Shown here: positions 15,834 through 24,844 of the stretch, piece by piece | Layout: each line of letters opens with the position of its first letter | How positions within the stretch are numbered: the stretch's first letter is position 1 | Origin: an uncultured Fibrobacter sp. | GTDB lineage: Bacteria > Fibrobacterota > Fibrobacteria > Fibrobacterales > Fibrobacteraceae | NCBI GenBank assembly: GCA_934699585.1 | Contig: CAKUWY010000011.1 | Location: 1 to 64,000, forward strand | Length of the DNA: 64,000 nucleotides | Direction of reading: 5' to 3' | The notes under the pieces: model-generated | Told to the model about the DNA's origin: nothing | Database searches by the model: none | The model's input: only the letters and a program-made list of their open reading frames with translations | Translations under genes and position numbers: made by a program

Positions 15834-17017
15834 TTTTCCTCCCAAATGCCATCAATGATGCCTTGCACGAACTCACTTTCCTCTTCGTTCAATTCGCGCT
15901 TAGTCATGTCGCTAAAGAATTCCCCGAAAAGTTCCATCGGGGTCTTCTGCTCCACCTTTCCGTCGCCTACCGTAACATGCTGATTGCGGGTGCGTTCGTT
16001 GTCATAATCCAGCATCATCAAGTTCGGGTATATTCCGCGCAATTTCAAGACCGCATCAGGCACGTCATTTTCGTCCGTGAGTTTTACATAAACAAAATCA
16101 TCGAGTTCAAGGCCTTCGGTCAACTGTCTCCGCTGAAATTCCGGCGAAACAAGCTCTGCAAACGTTCCTTTGATTTCGCGAACATCATGCTTGGGCGTCA
16201 GCGGAACCTCTCGAACTTCTATCCCGGCAAGCCCGTCTGCAGATTTTCCCGCAAGTTCAACCACCGTCAAAGATTTCTTGTGGCCCGCCTCCGACAAAGA
16301 ATATTTGAGAGGCGTTCCGCTGTAGCGCACGCGGGCGTTTCCAGCAGTATCCTTTGCCACGTTCTGAGGTTTGTGAATATGCCCGAGGGCTACATAGTCA
16401 AAGCCATCGAAAACAGAGGCATCCACGTTGTCGAGGCCTCCCACGTTTTCCTCTGAATCGCTCCGTTCGGCACCAGTCACAAACTGGTGTGCCAGAAGCA
16501 CGTTGCGACGCCCCGGCGTAAAATGCATCTGGGCAATCGCCATACGCATGGCAGAGGTGTAATCCGTCACCTGGTCCCGCTCTTCGTCGCTGCCCAGGCA
16601 GGCGCGTACCGTCGCAGGACGCACAAAGGGGAGCATCCACACATCCACCTCGCCAAATTCATCTTGCAAGGTCACTGGAGCAAACTCGCCACTATAAACC
16701 GGTGACATGTGCACGCCCCGATCTTCCATAAGGCGTCCACCAAAGGCTATGCGCTCCGCCGAATCGTGGTTTCCACTCAACACAAACACCTTTGTGCCAG
16801 TCTCGGATAGCCGCACCAAAAAGTCGTCCAGAACGGCAACCGCCTCGGCGCTGGGCACCGACTTGTCATAAACATCCCCCGCTATCAGGAGCGCATCAGG
16901 CTTTTCTCCCCTAACCGCCTCCAGGATGCTCGCCAGGATATGCCTCTGTTCGTCGAGCATCGAATGTTCGCATATGCTTTTCCCGATATGCAAGTCCGCA
17001 GTATGTAAAAATTTCAT
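15830..17017 (-). CDS. sbcD: SbcD, nuclease subunit of SbcCD
   Basis: A 395-residue Mre11-like metallophosphoesterase. Its metal-binding motifs appear in order: DLHIGK (residues 8-13), AGDVYD, SGNHDS, AHQFV and GHIHK. The C-terminal capping region runs to about residue 390. A purine-rich site (AGAAGGA) precedes the ATG, and a TATATT box about 50 bases upstream on the same strand is a likely -10. It heads the sbcDC operon and overlaps sbcC by 4 bases. Confidence 0.95.
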   Translation of the reverse strand: MKFLHTADLHIGKSICEHSMLDEQRHILASILEAVRGEKPDALLIAGDVYDKSVPSAEAVAVLDDFLVRLSETGTKVFVLSGNHDSAERIAFGGRLMEDRGVHMSPVYSGEFAPVTLQDEFGEVDVWMLPFVRPATVRACLGSDEERDQVTDYTSAMRMAIAQMHFTPGRRNVLLAHQFVTGAERSDSEENVGGLDNVDASVFDGFDYVALGHIHKPQNVAKDTAGNARVRYSGTPLKYSLSEAGHKKSLTVVELAGKSADGLAGIEVREVPLTPKHDVREIKGTFAELVSPEFQRRQLTEGLELDDFVYVKLTDENDVPDAVLKLRGIYPNLMMLDYDNERTRNQHVTVGDGKVEQKTPMELFGEFFSDMTKRELNEEESEFVQGIIDGIWEEK

Positions 17018-17145
17018 TTTTCCTTCTTTTTTTCCCGTTAAGGGGCGTTCTTTGACCCGCCCGTAAATATAGTATCGTCATTATGGCACAAAATGTCAAA
17101 TTTCTCCTTTATTTTTATCTTTCTTTCTATAATAAAGGACTTTGT

Positions 17146-17601
17146 ATGACAATAAGCGTTGCCGAATGGACCTGCCCCGAATGCAAAACCAAGAACCGTG
17201 AAACCTGCAACGCTTGGATGTACGGCAGCCCTATTCGGCAGTGCAAGGCATGCCGTAGCGAATACCTGGACCGGCGATTCCGCGAAGTAGCCATTGACGG
17301 TTTTGACCCCCGAAGCAACAACCCCAAATTTTACATGAAGGGAGCCTTGTTTCTCCTTGTATTGGCACTGGTTGATGGCGGACTGGCCCTTTATCAGTAT
17401 ATGAACGGCTACTATTCGATGAAGGTCCTTGTCATTGCCGCTGCTTCCGTGTTGGGTTCCCTAGCTTGCTTCTCTATGTTTATACGAATCACGATGGGAT
17501 TCCAGTCCAAGGACAATGAAAAATATATGGCCGAATCCAAGGCCCGACTAGCCGACCCAGCCTATGTGGAGAAACTGAGAAAATACGGCTACAAGGTATA
17601 A
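17146..17601 (+). CDS. Zinc-ribbon membrane protein of unknown function
   Basis: This 151-residue protein begins with a zinc-ribbon-like motif, CPECKTK near residue 10 and CKACRS near 31, giving two CxxC pairs. Two hydrophobic helices follow (about residues 64-82 and 92-115), then a short charged tail. I chose ATG at 17146 because AAGGA lies 6 bases upstream; a longer frame from 17083 would add 21 hydrophobic residues. No function is recognised. It is divergent from sbcD and lies 19 bases upstream of the next exported-protein gene. Confidence 0.72.
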   Translation: MTISVAEWTCPECKTKNRETCNAWMYGSPIRQCKACRSEYLDRRFREVAIDGFDPRSNNPKFYMKGALFLLVLALVDGGLALYQYMNGYYSMKVLVIAAASVLGSLACFSMFIRITMGFQSKDNEKYMAESKARLADPAYVEKLRKYGYKV

Positions 17602-17620
17602 ACCCGCAATTTACGCACAA

Positions 17621-18700
17621 ATGAAAAAGCTTTTGATAATAGTTTCTCTGCTCTGGGCAGCCAACGCACTTGCTGAATCACAGGAGGAACTTTATTATCG
17701 TGCACTCAAGGCCGAAGAGGCTGGCGATATTCCCCACGCGCTGGACTTGTTTGATTCAGCGGTGGCGGTATCAGGACCATACACAGCAGAAATTCAAGAG
17801 ATTATCGATGATTATCAAAGTGTCTTGAAGGAATACGACGAATACTCCGCAGACGATTCCGCCCAAAATCCCTGGGCGTTTCACACTTACGGCACCATCA
17901 ACTACAGCGGCCTGCACTACAAGAAAAAAGGAACCTCTGACGCCGAAACCGGAGGCGAAGCCGCCGCATCGATAAACGCATCTGTAGAATACGAATCCCA
18001 AAACTGGAGTCACGCGTTAGAATTGAATGTATCGGGAGATTGGTTTATCGACAAGGACGACATGCCCTCCCTGGATACAAACTCCTGGGAAACTTCGGTC
18101 GGCATCGGCTACAGTCTCATCGGAAACGCCCTGATTCTGAATATCGGTGCAAGTATAAACTTTTCAGAAAATGAAGACTGGAATCCCGACTTTTATATCT
18201 GGGCCGAAAAATACCTTGCACAAAGCGGCAAGCAAAAATTCGGTCTCGTCACTAGCGCCTACAAAAATTTCGACGGCCCAACATCGGCATCATTCTACGG
18301 CACGTGGCACCGCTTTGCCAAATACGGATGGAACAGCACCATCTACGCAGGAGCAAGGTATGAATCTGACTCGCTCAGTTCCTTGTATATTCTAAAATGG
18401 CTCGGGCCTTCTTTAAGGCCATCTGTTTCGTATAAGTTTAAAACAGACATTTCCGTCGAGACAAAGTTGAACCTGTTCTACGGATTTGTGATTGACGAGC
18501 CCGCCACAACCTATGACGGCGTTCAAAAATTCAGCGGTTCCTGGGCATTCAACATCTCATGGAAACCGGGTATGTTCGGAACCTTTATCGGGTTCGAACA
18601 ACTCTACCGGCATTATCTCAACACATCGGAATACAGCATCGGCTATCCTAAATGGAGCCTCCTGTCCAAATTGAAGGCCGGAATCAGGTGGAATATTTAA
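17621..18700 (+). CDS. Exported protein with short helical N-region and probable beta-barrel body
   Basis: This 359-residue protein has a signal peptide (MKKLLIIVSLLWAANALA). A TPR-like helical pair covers about residues 20-70 (EELYYRALKAEEAGDIPHAL). Many amphipathic strands rich in Tyr, Trp and Ser follow (for example NWSHALELNVSGDWF and WNSTIYAGARYESDS). It is probably an outer-membrane or surface protein, with no named family. It ends in ...RWNI rather than Phe. It follows the zinc-ribbon gene by 19 bases and is closed by a strong terminator. Confidence 0.6.
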   Translation: MKKLLIIVSLLWAANALAESQEELYYRALKAEEAGDIPHALDLFDSAVAVSGPYTAEIQEIIDDYQSVLKEYDEYSADDSAQNPWAFHTYGTINYSGLHYKKKGTSDAETGGEAAASINASVEYESQNWSHALELNVSGDWFIDKDDMPSLDTNSWETSVGIGYSLIGNALILNIGASINFSENEDWNPDFYIWAEKYLAQSGKQKFGLVTSAYKNFDGPTSASFYGTWHRFAKYGWNSTIYAGARYESDSLSSLYILKWLGPSLRPSVSYKFKTDISVETKLNLFYGFVIDEPATTYDGVQKFSGSWAFNISWKPGMFGTFIGFEQLYRHYLNTSEYSIGYPKWSLLSKLKAGIRWNI

Positions 18701-18724
18701 AAAGGACGCACGTGGCGTCCTTTT
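18701..18724 (+). terminator. Rho-independent terminator
   Basis: AAAGGACGC and GCGTCCTTT form a perfect 9-bp stem with a 5-base loop, ending in TTTT. It sits directly after the stop codon at 18700. Confidence 0.85.
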
Positions 18725-18749
18725 ACATAACCAGAATGTTCGTAAAGAA

Positions 18750-19292
18750 TTACTTGTGGCGGCCTTTGCCCTTTTGATCTTTACGGGCTTTCTTTTCGGC
18801 CTTGCGTTCGGCGCGGGCCTGGGCGCGCTCTTCTTTCAGGGCTTCCTTTTCGGCCTTGCGTTCGGCGCGGGCCTGGGCGCGCTCTTCTTTCAGGGCTTCC
18901 TTTTCGGCCTTGCGTTCGGCACGGGCCTGGGCGCGCTCTTCCTTCAGGGCTTCCTTTTCGGCCTTGCGTTCGGCGCGGGCCTGGGCGCGCTCTTCTTTCA
19001 AGGCTTTCTTTTCGGCCTTGCGTTCAGCGCGGGCCTGGGCGCGCTCTTCTTTCAAGGCTTTCTTTTCTGCTTTGTGTTCGGCAATTTCGGCCTTCTTAGC
19101 GTCCTTGCGCTCGAAACGTTCCTTGGCGCGGTCTGCGCGTGGATCTTCCTTTGCGACCTTGCTAGTGGACTCGTCGCCAGAAACCTCCTGCACGGCGGCA
19201 TTTTCTGTAGCAGAAGTGGTTTCATCTTGGGCAAAAGAGGCGGCCGCAAAGAAGCCTACTAATGCCATTGTCATTGCTGGAATCATTTTCAT
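18750..19292 (-). CDS. Exported Lys/Glu/Arg/Ala-rich repeat protein
   Basis: This 180-residue protein has a signal peptide (MKMIPAMTMALVGFFAAASFAQ), an acidic Ser/Thr-rich stretch, and then five near-identical 18-residue repeats of the form KAEK(K/E)ALKEERAQARAER. The tail is basic (KKARKDQKGKGRHK). Alternating positive and negative residues suggest a rigid single alpha helix or coiled coil in the periplasm or at the surface. No enzymatic domain is present. The DNA repeats are nearly perfect (54 bp), so copy number may vary between strains. The complementary strand is also open through the repeats, but that is a by-product of the repeat composition. Confidence 0.72.
   Translation of the reverse strand: MKMIPAMTMALVGFFAAASFAQDETTSATENAAVQEVSGDESTSKVAKEDPRADRAKERFERKDAKKAEIAEHKAEKKALKEERAQARAERKAEKKALKEERAQARAERKAEKEALKEERAQARAERKAEKEALKEERAQARAERKAEKEALKEERAQARAERKAEKKARKDQKGKGRHK
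18793..19062. repeat. Five tandem 54-bp coding repeats
   Basis: Units start at 18793, 18847, 18901, 18955 and 19009 and differ at only a few positions. Each encodes one 18-residue helix repeat of the gene at 18750. There are no spacers, so this is not a CRISPR array. Confidence 0.92.
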
Positions 19293-19465
19293 AATGAACC
19301 TCGTGTGTTTAATTCTACCCCCTATGTCTTGAAAAATACCTCATTTTTGGAGGGTTTGCGAGGCTTTTTTTCGTGCATTTAAGCAGAAAATTTCGGGGAA
19401 ACCACACAGCCAAAGGCCAAACGGGAAGAAAGCTCCCATTTTTCAAATAAGCTTGCTATTTTATC

Positions 19466-20644
19466 CTATTCGGCAAACGTGAAGCGGATTACCCACATGT
19501 CGGCATCGCTGCCCGCACGCACGGGCGGCCCCCAGCAGTCCACACCGGCACTCACCAGCCAGCGGACACCGTCTAGCATGCCTTCGCCAAAGGCAAGACG
19601 CCACACGAAGTTGATGACGATAGTTCCTGGAAAAAATTGCCCGTTGTGGGTGTGTCCTGAAAGGGCAAAGTCCGGCAAACGACCGGAATATTCAGGCTCG
19701 ATTCCCTTGGGCTGGTGGTCCATCAGAATCCAAGGACGAGCGCTATCATTAGGAACAAGACTTGCCAGGGGAACACGTTCTATCCCGCGGCGGCGAGCCA
19801 CCTGGAAATCGGTACGGCCCGCAAAGCAGGCCTGTCCGATACAGGCGCTGGAATCGTCCAGCACCACAAAGCCTACCTTGCGCATCCACTCACCGGGAGT
19901 CATGCCAGAACCCTCCTGCATACCCTCGTGATTCCCGTTTATAGCAATGGCGGTAATTTTCGCCTTGGCGGTGAGCTTTTTAAATAGGGAGTCATAGCCC
20001 CATTCATCCAACTGTTCCATCGAAACGTCGGCGAGGTCACCGCCGAACAGCAGGTAATCCGGCTTGACGGAATCTACGTCGGCAATCATACGCTCCAGCT
20101 TGGCCCGCCTGAAAAGCGGGTCCACGTGGACATCGCTGAAAAATACCGCCGTAAAGCCGGACAGTGCCTGCAATGTGACGACGGAGCTGTCTGTAACAGA
20201 ACTATCGGCGACTGCAGCGGAATCCGTCGAAGCCACGACAACGTGGCGACTGGGCAATTTTACCGTCGTTTCTAGAAGCCTGTAGTTGCCGTTATGGGGA
20301 ACTCCATAAACAAACAGCCCAATGGTCAGCAAGACCGTCGCCAAAAGCAAAATGCGACTGGCAAGCATCAACATCCGGGGCGGCATCGCCTTTCGCAGCA
20401 CCATACGGCGGCCCAACCTGAACAAATCCCAAGGGATGTATAAAAGAAGGGCCTGGCAAAGCCACACCGAAGTGAAGGCTACCACGGCACAGCCAAACAG
20501 CATGTCGCGGAAAAACATGCCTAGAAATATGGAAACAAGAATCCCGAGGGCAATCAACTTGCCCTTTTTGTCGGAAGCCACAGGACTCACGTTGGCATAA
20601 ATCAGGACAAGGCCAGCGACTAGGATGAACAGGAAAATGAACAT
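19466..20644 (-). CDS. Membrane-anchored metallophosphoesterase (YaeI/YkuE type)
   Basis: A 392-residue protein. About four hydrophobic helices occupy residues 1-125, followed by a calcineurin-like phosphoesterase domain with all metal motifs: FFSDVHVDP, FGGDLAD, NGNHEG, MDHQPKG and SGHTHNGQ. The family includes UDP-2,3-diacylglucosamine hydrolase-like and phospholipid-directed enzymes, but the substrate here is unknown. TAACTT lies 6 bases before the ATG and no Shine-Dalgarno is seen. The DUF4832 lipoprotein gene ends 18 bases upstream, so readthrough is also possible. Confidence 0.88.
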   Translation of the reverse strand: MFIFLFILVAGLVLIYANVSPVASDKKGKLIALGILVSIFLGMFFRDMLFGCAVVAFTSVWLCQALLLYIPWDLFRLGRRMVLRKAMPPRMLMLASRILLLATVLLTIGLFVYGVPHNGNYRLLETTVKLPSRHVVVASTDSAAVADSSVTDSSVVTLQALSGFTAVFFSDVHVDPLFRRAKLERMIADVDSVKPDYLLFGGDLADVSMEQLDEWGYDSLFKKLTAKAKITAIAINGNHEGMQEGSGMTPGEWMRKVGFVVLDDSSACIGQACFAGRTDFQVARRRGIERVPLASLVPNDSARPWILMDHQPKGIEPEYSGRLPDFALSGHTHNGQFFPGTIVINFVWRLAFGEGMLDGVRWLVSAGVDCWGPPVRAGSDADMWVIRFTFAE

Positions 20645-20650
20645 AGGGTA

Positions 20651-20656
20651 AAGTTA
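20651..20656 (-). promoter_or_regulatory. -10-like TAACTT before the metallophosphoesterase
   Basis: On the minus strand TAACTT ends 6 bases before the ATG at 20644, with no Shine-Dalgarno. The spacing matches the other leaderless-looking starts in the window. Confidence 0.3.
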
Positions 20657-20662
20657 GTAATC

Positions 20663-22285
20663 CTACGGTTTCAGTAGTAATTTGTTGTTTCCTTGGAGAC
20701 CGTCATTGTCAAAACGAACGGTGGGATTCTTGCCGCTCTTGAAGGCAGTTTCGCTTTCGTAGAGGGATAAAGCCACGGAAACATCTGGACGGGTCGCGAA
20801 ATTCGCCGCACCTGCAGCAACCTTATGCGTGAAGGAGAAATCCTGCGAAGTGGCGTCCTTGAAGGTCCCCTTGGGAATGCGGACAGTCTCTCCGATTTGT
20901 GCGAGGGCATTGCCCGTAGTGTCCACGAATTCCGCCACCATATAGACATCAAAGAAACAAGGAGCCACACCGGTGTTCTTGACGGTAATGTTCAATGTGC
21001 TTGTGGTATCCTTGGCCGTTGCGACGGTCACCAACTCCGCACGGGTCACTGTGAAATTATAGCCAATGACCTTGGTCATGGAATCTGCCAGCGCCTTGTT
21101 TTCGTTATAGAAGCGGTACCCGCAATCATCGAAACCCTGGTCCAGTACATAATAGGTCAAGTGGGCCGTAGTAATGGCATCTACCCAGCGCTCCGGAGTC
21201 CACTTGAGGTAGCCACCGGGAATCACATCGGTATACTCCAGCATGAGTGCGTAGGCGCCGCAGTTTTCGGCAACGGTGGGCATGTTCGCCTCGTAGGCGC
21301 GCACCAGCGAATCTGCGGTTCCGGGAATGCCGATAAGGCAGTCGTCGCGTTTGGTAATGCCGAGGCTAAGCGCATAGGTATAGACGTCGCCATAACCATC
21401 GGAAGGCAACACCAACAAGCTTTTCTTGAATACGGAGGCATAATGCTTCAGCATGTCCTTCTGGATTTCCACCGAGGGCATGTGGCTTCCGTCCAGATTC
21501 GAGACATGCCATTCGCCCCATTCGCCGAAAGAACGCACATCGATGTATTCAATGCGCGGGTCGCCATCATACTTTGCCGCAAGGGCCGTCGCAAAATCCT
21601 TTGCGGCCTGCAAATAGTTCGGGTCATCCCACACGGGAACGGTCGCGTTGGCGTTATTTTCCTTGTACCTGGCCGTAATCTTTTTCGCGCCCGCCTCGTA
21701 AACAAATTTCGGGGTCCAGTCATAGTTCTCTTCGGGGGTGTTGTTGTCCTTGATAAAGCTGAGCGAATACGGAAATACACGTAGGGCGTAACCCATATTG
21801 TGCGCAGTGAGTGCATCCAGCAATTCTTCCAAATCGCTCCAGTCGTAAACATCCTTGGCCGGATTCAGCTTGTTCCACTGCTGGTAGCCGGAACCGTAGG
21901 TAACCAGGTTCCAAGCTCCGTTTTTCAGGGAGCCGTGAGGCCCGTATTCAAAGCCGGGATCAAAAGTCCATGCGGCTTCGGTAGGCACCGTAAAACCCTT
22001 GTGGGGGTTCGTGAGCGGCCCAACGAAAGGCTTGAGGGAGTAAGTGACTTTGGTGGTGTCCGGGATTGTCGCGGAACCGGAGTCGCCGCTGTTAGAGGAT
22101 GTCATTTCGGCCCCTGAGCCGGAATCACCGTTTTCACTGGTAGATGATACTTCCATTGACGAACTCAATTCTTCAGCAGCACTGCTTTCACCACCCTCTG
22201 GGCCGGAACTACTTGAGTCACCACCACAGGCGGACAACGTAATGGCTACGGCAGCCAGGAAGGCCTTGAGGTTATTGTGCTTCAT
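20663..22285 (-). CDS. DUF4832 (TIM-barrel-like) lipoprotein
   Basis: This 540-residue lipoprotein has a signal peptide ending in LSACGG (lipobox Cys) and a Ser/Gly/Glu-rich linker to about residue 75. NPHKGFTVP opens a DUF4874/DUF4832-like domain. Conserved-looking parts are LRVFPYSLSF, EYIDVRSFGEWGEWH, with candidate acidic active-site residues, and GYRFYNENKALADSMTKVIG. The last 140 residues form a beta-sandwich. This domain set is found in secreted glycan-active proteins, but no activity is established. GGAGA lies 5 bases before the ATG. It was probably exported to the outer membrane surface, like other lipoproteins here. Confidence 0.75.
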   Translation of the reverse strand: MKHNNLKAFLAAVAITLSACGGDSSSSGPEGGESSAAEELSSSMEVSSTSENGDSGSGAEMTSSNSGDSGSATIPDTTKVTYSLKPFVGPLTNPHKGFTVPTEAAWTFDPGFEYGPHGSLKNGAWNLVTYGSGYQQWNKLNPAKDVYDWSDLEELLDALTAHNMGYALRVFPYSLSFIKDNNTPEENYDWTPKFVYEAGAKKITARYKENNANATVPVWDDPNYLQAAKDFATALAAKYDGDPRIEYIDVRSFGEWGEWHVSNLDGSHMPSVEIQKDMLKHYASVFKKSLLVLPSDGYGDVYTYALSLGITKRDDCLIGIPGTADSLVRAYEANMPTVAENCGAYALMLEYTDVIPGGYLKWTPERWVDAITTAHLTYYVLDQGFDDCGYRFYNENKALADSMTKVIGYNFTVTRAELVTVATAKDTTSTLNITVKNTGVAPCFFDVYMVAEFVDTTGNALAQIGETVRIPKGTFKDATSQDFSFTHKVAAGAANFATRPDVSVALSLYESETAFKSGKNPTVRFDNDGLQGNNKLLLKP

Positions 22286-22466
22286 AGAATCTCCAGGTGT
22301 TCTTCTTAATAGAAGATGTTATACATGACTGTTTAGGCAATCAGGCACCGTGCTTGTGTGAACAATTTTGCCTATGATTTTGCGGAAATAAACACCGAAG
22401 TAGAGCATCTCCTACTTGGAATATATATTTTTTTACCTTAAGTTTGTTCGGTGCGTGAAGTAAAAA

Positions 22467-23822
22467 CTATATACGCGACTCTAAGCCGCTTAAATCAAGC
22501 TTATACGTTCCCAAAACAATCTTTTCGTTGCTCAAGAACATGAGCATGTAAATCGGGCAATATAAAATGCTGTCTTTAGTACGGATGTTGTCATTGCAAA
22601 ACACCACTGCCTGCTTAATTGCATAGTTGGGAGTCTCCATAACATTCTTCAGGGCATTGTGCCGCTTGTAATCCTTGCCCGACTTGATTTCTATAGGGAG
22701 CACGTTTCCGTTCTGCTCTATGACAAAATCCAGTTCGCCCTGCTTTTTGCTGTTGAAATAATAAAGGTCAAAGCCGTGAGCCCTGAGTTCGGTCGCGACG
22801 ACATTTTCATAAACAGAACCGAAATTGATATCGGGGTCACCATTCAAAATTTTCAGCTGGATTCCGTTTGCATATTGGCAGGTGAGCAGCCCAACATCGT
22901 TCAAGAACAACTTGAACAGATTCCGCGAACGCGAAAGCAACAGGGGTATTTTGGGTTCATCTACATTATAAACAGAAATCGCCACGCCCGCTTCCTTTAA
23001 CCAGATAAAGGAATTTTCATAATGAGAGAATTTGAGATTCTCGTTCAATTTTTTCAAGATGAATCTCTTGTTCTGGTTGTTCAGTTCCGGCGGAATCAAG
23101 TCAAAGATTTCGTTCAGATACAACTTGTTCTTGGGGTCGTATTTGGCGATATCCTTCTTGTACAATTCAATAATGCTTTGTTGGATTTCTACGACATTCT
23201 GGATGTTGTTCGATTCCAGATACTCCGCGACCGCGGCGGGCATTCCGCCAATAACCATGTACAGGCGAAAGATGGCCATCATTTTTTCATGGACAAGCGC
23301 ATCCACTGCGGTCTTGTTTGTGAAAGCGGAGCGAATAGATTCCAGGACTTCCGGCTGCACGCCTACCGCATTCGCAAATTCCTCCAAATCCAGAGGGAAC
23401 ATTTCCTTGATACTCAAAAAGCCAACCGGTAGGGAACGGATGTCCTTGAGTTCCACTCCAAGAAGCGAACCGCTCATGACGTAACGATATGAGCCTTCCT
23501 CGACAAGGAACTTGATTGCCGTTACCGCATTCGGACATTCCTGAACTTCGTCCAAGAAAATCAGGGTTTCGTTCTTGACCAGCTTCGTTTCGGTGTATGC
23601 CGACAGACGGAGCAGAATGTCGGAAGTGTCGGTGCCGTCAAATATCGCCTTGGCGGCAGGCGACTCCAGGAAATTGATTTCAACGAAATGCTTGAAATGC
23701 TTTTTACCGAATTCGCGAATAGAGCTGGTCTTGCCGATTTGCCTTGCTCCCGTAACGAGCAGGGCCTTCTTGTGCTTGGCGTAGAAATCGACCAGATAGT
23801 TGTCTATTTTGCGCTGAATCAT
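22467..23822 (-). CDS. AAA ATPase with C-terminal DUF4143 (nuclease-like) domain
   Basis: This 451-residue protein belongs to the common ATP-binding AAA_14/DUF4143 family. Walker A is VTGARQIGKTSS near residue 23 and Walker B TLIFLDEVQEC near 87. The C-terminal domain keeps YYFNSKKQGELDFVIEQNG and LPIEIKSGKDYKRH, which match a PD-(D/E)xK-like core (E-x-D ... E-x-K). No function has been settled for the family, though toxin-antitoxin or defence links have been suggested. I chose ATG at 23822; a TTG at 23876 could extend it by 18 residues. It borders the AT-rich island. Confidence 0.88.
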   Translation of the reverse strand: MIQRKIDNYLVDFYAKHKKALLVTGARQIGKTSSIREFGKKHFKHFVEINFLESPAAKAIFDGTDTSDILLRLSAYTETKLVKNETLIFLDEVQECPNAVTAIKFLVEEGSYRYVMSGSLLGVELKDIRSLPVGFLSIKEMFPLDLEEFANAVGVQPEVLESIRSAFTNKTAVDALVHEKMMAIFRLYMVIGGMPAAVAEYLESNNIQNVVEIQQSIIELYKKDIAKYDPKNKLYLNEIFDLIPPELNNQNKRFILKKLNENLKFSHYENSFIWLKEAGVAISVYNVDEPKIPLLLSRSRNLFKLFLNDVGLLTCQYANGIQLKILNGDPDINFGSVYENVVATELRAHGFDLYYFNSKKQGELDFVIEQNGNVLPIEIKSGKDYKRHNALKNVMETPNYAIKQAVVFCNDNIRTKDSILYCPIYMLMFLSNEKIVLGTYKLDLSGLESRI

Positions 23823-23953
23823 AGGTTTTTCCCGCTTTTCTAACCTTAAAATAACTAATTTTTGCCGCTTTTCCAACTATTTTTGACGTATTTTTTCCGT
23901 TTTTCCAACTTTATGCAAAAAAAAATGCTAAAACGATGCGAAAAGAGGCCGTT

Positions 23954-24052
23954 TTAGCAATGTTGAGAAACTTCTTCCATGATGCCGTAGATGGCGTCTG
24001 CCTTAGCGTTGTCGCAGTCGATAATCAGGGCTATTTTCTTTTCCGTGTCCAT
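23954..24052 (-). pseudogene. Truncated NYN-domain protein remnant (32 residues)
   Basis: On the minus strand ATG at 24052 opens MDTEKKIALIIDCDNA, the first strand and Asp-rich loop of the NYN/PIN-like RNase domain. It stops after 32 residues (TAA at 23954-23956), where an intact protein would run beyond 200. The rest of the domain is not present downstream. It looks like the 5' end of a former gene cut off near the edge of the accessory island. It could also be an intact short peptide, but the strong NYN start argues against that. Confidence 0.6.
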
Positions 24053-24141
24053 AGTAGGGAATATATGAAAAAATGAAAGGAATGGATGAATTTTTTTGAT
24101 GTTGATTGAAAAATAAAGTATTTTGAACAGGAGGTGTAATT

Positions 24142-24819
24142 GTGCTTGAAAAATATAGAACAGAAAAATGTATACGATTCTATTATGAGTATGACAGAAT
24201 TATAAAAGTCTGTCCTGTCCATAAACATTTTCTTGATTATATGAGTAAGGAATACGTTAAGTTATCTGATGTGTCCAATGCGCACAAAGATGTTGTTAGG
24301 ATATTTATAAAATATTTCAAATCAAGAATAATTGAAGGCGATTCTGCGGCCACTATATATATAACGAAAAAAGGGCCTTCTTATAAAAAAGTAATTGATG
24401 ATTGTTATAAGATTTTCTTTAATGTTGAATCTGTTCCAGATAATCCAGGCGAAATGGATGACGTTTTGTTCAAAAATGAACAAGATTGTTTTAAATTTTT
24501 TGAATGCGTTAAAGACCTTGAAAAAAAAGGTGCATCAAGCGAGAATGTTGACGACTCTGTTTTAGAGGAATTTAAGTTTGTGGGTGCATTTTCTAGGTTT
24601 GTGTATTCAAGTAGGAAAATTGAATCCTTGTCATTCTTTGGACGGTTCTTATTTGATTATCCATTTGATGAAAAAAAATCTGAGTCAGAAGATAATAGGG
24701 AATGGCGTGAAAAACATAATGAATATTTTGAGAAAATAAAGCAAGATAAAAAATCAGAAACGGAACTTGTGAATGCACGGCAATGGTATGCAGAACAACT
24801 AAAAAAAAATAGATTTTGA
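24142..24819 (+). CDS. Unknown protein, N-terminal half of a two-frame gene
   Basis: This 225-residue product has a GTG start preceded by an excellent AGGAGGTG site. It is AT-rich, highly charged, Phe/Tyr/Lys-rich and has no signal peptide. I recognise no domain. It ends just after a run of nine A residues (24801-24809). Skipping one A there continues the frame without a stop into the next gene (…QLKKIDFEFLTEEEKSLF…), giving one protein of about 483 residues. The two parts may therefore be one gene with a frameshift, a slippage site or a sequencing error. Confidence 0.6.
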   Translation: MLEKYRTEKCIRFYYEYDRIIKVCPVHKHFLDYMSKEYVKLSDVSNAHKDVVRIFIKYFKSRIIEGDSAATIYITKKGPSYKKVIDDCYKIFFNVESVPDNPGEMDDVLFKNEQDCFKFFECVKDLEKKGASSENVDDSVLEEFKFVGAFSRFVYSSRKIESLSFFGRFLFDYPFDEKKSESEDNREWREKHNEYFEKIKQDKKSETELVNARQWYAEQLKKNRF

Positions 24820-24844
24820 ATTCTTAACTGAAGAAGAAAAATCT

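Noticed and set aside
18793..19062. Possible CRISPR array because of regular repeats
   Set aside because: The 54-bp units are contiguous with no unique spacers and encode protein repeats.
18756..19262. Open frame on the plus strand through the 54-bp repeats
   Set aside because: It arises from the repeat composition. The minus-strand protein has a signal peptide and a sensible charged-helix pattern.
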